Shown here piece by piece: positions 62,682 through 64,000 of a stretch of DNA of 64,000 nt. The first letter of the stretch is position 1. Each line of letters starts with the position of its first letter. This DNA comes from Dokdonia sp. Dokd-P16 (lineage in GTDB: Bacteria > Bacteroidota > Bacteroidia > Flavobacteriales > Flavobacteriaceae). The stretch is taken from the NCBI RefSeq assembly GCF_003095655.1, contig NZ_CP029151.1, forward strand, positions 2,045,001 through 2,109,000, given 5' to 3'. Below the pieces are notes generated by a model, which made no database searches, was not told where the DNA came from, and saw only the letters and a list, made by a program, of their open reading frames with translations. The position numbers and the translations under genes were made by a program.

Positions 62682-63003
62682 TCTTGCAAACATCTTCCTA
62701 AATCCCTCTTTGCAGAGGGACTTTTATTTTTTTTGTTTTGTGGGTTGCTCTTTGCGGATGTCTTGGTGAATCGAATTATGGGGATATATGGTATTTTTCT
62801 CTTTGCGAACATCTCTCTAAATCCCTCTTCGAAGAGGGACTTTTGCTTTGTTTTGCTGTGTGGGTTGCTCTTTGCGGATATCTTTTTGAATTGAATTATA
62901 GAGACATGTTATTTAGGTTTTCTTTGCGGACATCTCCCTAAATCCCTCTTCGAAGAGGGACTTTTTATTTTCTTGTGTGGGTTGCTCTTTGCAGAGGGAT
63001 TTT
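62682..63003. repeat. Intergenic 120-bp tandem repeat with hairpins
   Basis: Two full units and part of a third, offset by 119 and 121 bases. Each contains CCTAAATCCCTCTT, a hairpin (exact palindrome CCCTCTTCGAAGAGGG in units 2 and 3; CCCTCTTTGCAGAGGG in unit 1), then GACTTTT and a T-rich run, and TGTGGGTTGCTCTTTGC. A 67-codon frame through it is repeat-derived and not a gene. The rest of the 62615-63167 gap holds only the arsR promoter and one dispersed palindrome. Confidence 0.85.
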
Positions 63004-63038
63004 AATTGTTTTCTAAAAAGGATAATTTTAGACATTAC

Positions 63039-63054
63039 GCTTTCGCGAAAGCGT
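63039..63054. repeat. Dispersed palindrome, exact 16-mer, intergenic
   Basis: Lies between the 120-bp repeat array and the methyltransferase gene, 113 bases before its ATG. Confidence 0.95.
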
Positions 63055-63167
63055 GATATATCAATGTTCGTATAGTATGAACAATAGCTAGATTCTTAAT
63101 CCAACTTTCTTGATGGGTTGCAGATGAGGAATAGATGTTAGTACTTTGAACTTTATAAACGTTTTAA

Positions 63168-63842
63168 ATGTCAAAAGATAATATCTCTGTAAAATCAAAA
63201 AAACCATGGCCTACAAAAAAGGCGATGGAGCAGGTGTATGATTTGAAGCTGTGGGGAGCTGGTGTTTCTGCTTTTTACTCTGGTGAAGGGTCACATCATC
63301 CTGAGATTGTTGTTCCATATGTGGAGGCAGTAACAGCTTTTCTTAGTTCTTTTGAAGAACCACTTGTAGTGTGTGATCTAGGCTGTGGAGATTTTAATAT
63401 AGGCCGCAAGCTTATTTCATACACGGAGAGATATACAGGTGTCGACATCGTAGAAGATCTCATTGCGCATAATGAAGCTAACTTTAAAAATGAAGGGCTC
63501 AGTTTTAAGTGTCTTGACATTGCCGCAGAAGAACTTCCTATAGGCGATTGTGTGATTTTGAGACAAGTATTACAACATCTATCTAATCGTGAGATAGCCA
63601 GTGTTGTAGATAAATTGACTTCGTTTAAGTATGTAATTCTCACAGAACATTTGCCTAATGGTGATTTTACACCCAATCAAGATATCATTTCTGGACAAGG
63701 AACTAGATTAAAAAAGAACAGTGGTGTCCAGCTGTTAATGGCGCCTTTTGATATGAAGGTTGTAGGAGAGCGAGAGCTGAGTGTCACCTATCCAAGTGAT
63801 GGCAAAGGGCGAATTGTTACGACACTTTATAAAATGTTTTAA
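63168..63842 (+). CDS. Class I SAM-dependent methyltransferase
   Basis: 224 residues. The SAM-binding loop is VCDLGCGDFNIGRKL near residue 68, followed by the acidic YTGVDIVEDLI, motif II FKCLDIAAEELPIGD and the post-motif VILRQVLQHLSNREI. The C-terminus has TTLYKMF. It resembles small-molecule or sugar methyltransferases; the substrate is not known. Stands alone after the repeat region; its stop overlaps the end of a convergent gene. Confidence 0.85.
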   Translation: MSKDNISVKSKKPWPTKKAMEQVYDLKLWGAGVSAFYSGEGSHHPEIVVPYVEAVTAFLSSFEEPLVVCDLGCGDFNIGRKLISYTERYTGVDIVEDLIAHNEANFKNEGLSFKCLDIAAEELPIGDCVILRQVLQHLSNREIASVVDKLTSFKYVILTEHLPNGDFTPNQDIISGQGTRLKKNSGVQLLMAPFDMKVVGERELSVTYPSDGKGRIVTTLYKMF

Positions 63843-64000
63843 TCCTTAGTTCTAAAGGATTTTCCGCGAGGTGCATTGTTTTTTTCAAGTACTATAGGAG
63901 AGTGTAAAAAAGCAGCTGCTTTTGAGGAGTCGGTTACTTTTGATGCGGTACGTTCTAGCATGCTTTTTTCAAAACTGTTGAGTACATTGTGTCGTAATCC
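63839..64000 (-). CDS. C-terminal part of a gene running off the right edge
   Basis: A 53-codon frame on the minus strand is open from the window edge to TAA at 63841-63839 (reading includes NSFEKSMLERTASKV, SSKAAAFLHSPIVLEK and a basic tail KSFRTKD). Codon use is similar to the neighbours, and the stop is convergent with the methyltransferase by 3 bases. No family could be recognised from this fragment. Confidence 0.5.
   Translation of the reverse strand, partial: GLRHNVLNSFEKSMLERTASKVTDSSKAAAFLHSPIVLEKNNAPRGKSFRTKD

Noticed and set aside
62738-62941. A 67-codon frame between arsR and the methyltransferase
   Set aside because: It is made of the 120-bp intergenic repeat unit (the same segment appears twice in it) and has no start signal.
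440-63054. The 16-bp palindrome as inverted ends of a miniature transposon
   Set aside because: No target duplications, no pairs at fixed distance and no common sequence next to the copies were found.

Overview
The window comes from a marine-type member of the Flavobacteriaceae (Bacteroidota); the gene content and low GC suggest a genus close to Dokdonia, although the genus cannot be proved from sequence alone. The evidence is a type IX secretion pair (porU-porV), a gliding-associated type B sorting domain, Bacteroidota -7 promoter elements (TAnnTTTG) close to start codons, a split pyruvate dehydrogenase locus, and DUF4136, DUF6702 and DUF6428 proteins. No phage, plasmid, insertion sequence, rRNA or CRISPR array was seen. 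Most genes are ordinary chromosomal housekeeping genes.

Layout. 1-5.6 kb: end of an upstream gene (probably gldJ), porU, porV, cytidine deaminase. 5.8-13.4 kb: pdhA-pdhC, an M28 peptidase lipoprotein, an SDR, a SprT-like protein, manC and a DUF389 membrane protein. 13.5-21.9 kb (minus strand): mlaF-mlaE, alkaline phosphatase, a GT2 glycosyltransferase with a methyltransferase, a KAS III-like enzyme and gcvP. 22-26.7 kb: a UbiA-like membrane protein, an ECF sigma factor with a ZAS-type zinc protein, and a GbsR-like regulator with four small membrane proteins and a TIGR01777 oxidoreductase. 26.8-38 kb: a glycosyltransferase, an M3 peptidase, purE-purK, an Hpt-Adk fusion, obgE, a DUF4136 lipoprotein, a TPR protein, an M15 carboxypeptidase and GNAT enzymes. 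38-51.8 kb (minus strand): a four-gene surface-protein operon headed by a 3212-residue repeat protein. 52-60 kb: tRNA-Gly(TCC), pepE, three tandem carboxypeptidase-regulatory-domain paralogues, DUF6702, an M1 peptidase, an orphan Imm53 immunity gene and a Nudix hydrolase. 60-62.6 kb: an arsenic operon (arsR, DUF6428, a CX5R phosphatase/arsenate reductase, acr3). 62.7-64 kb: an intergenic tandem repeat, a methyltransferase and a partial gene.

The most striking feature is a 16-bp perfect palindrome, CGCTTTCGCGAAAGCG. There are 14 exact copies, and 20 copies of its TTTCGCGAAA core, spread through the window at about one per 3 kb. Fourteen core copies lie inside genes, and ten of those are read in the same frame as the peptide AFAKA, on either strand. 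In three adjacent exported-protein genes this peptide forms the predicted signal peptidase cleavage site (AKA|Q). This looks like a genome-wide iterated motif (uptake-sequence-like, HIP1-like or nucleoid-organising) that proteins have absorbed. It is the best candidate here for an undescribed system.

Links between genes: PorU and PorV belong to the machinery that would export and anchor the type B sorted protein at 38.1-39.2 kb. PdhA and PdhC lack an adjacent E1-beta gene. Two near-identical 29-bp elements precede arsR and the DUF6428 gene and suggest double ArsR control of the arsenic operon.
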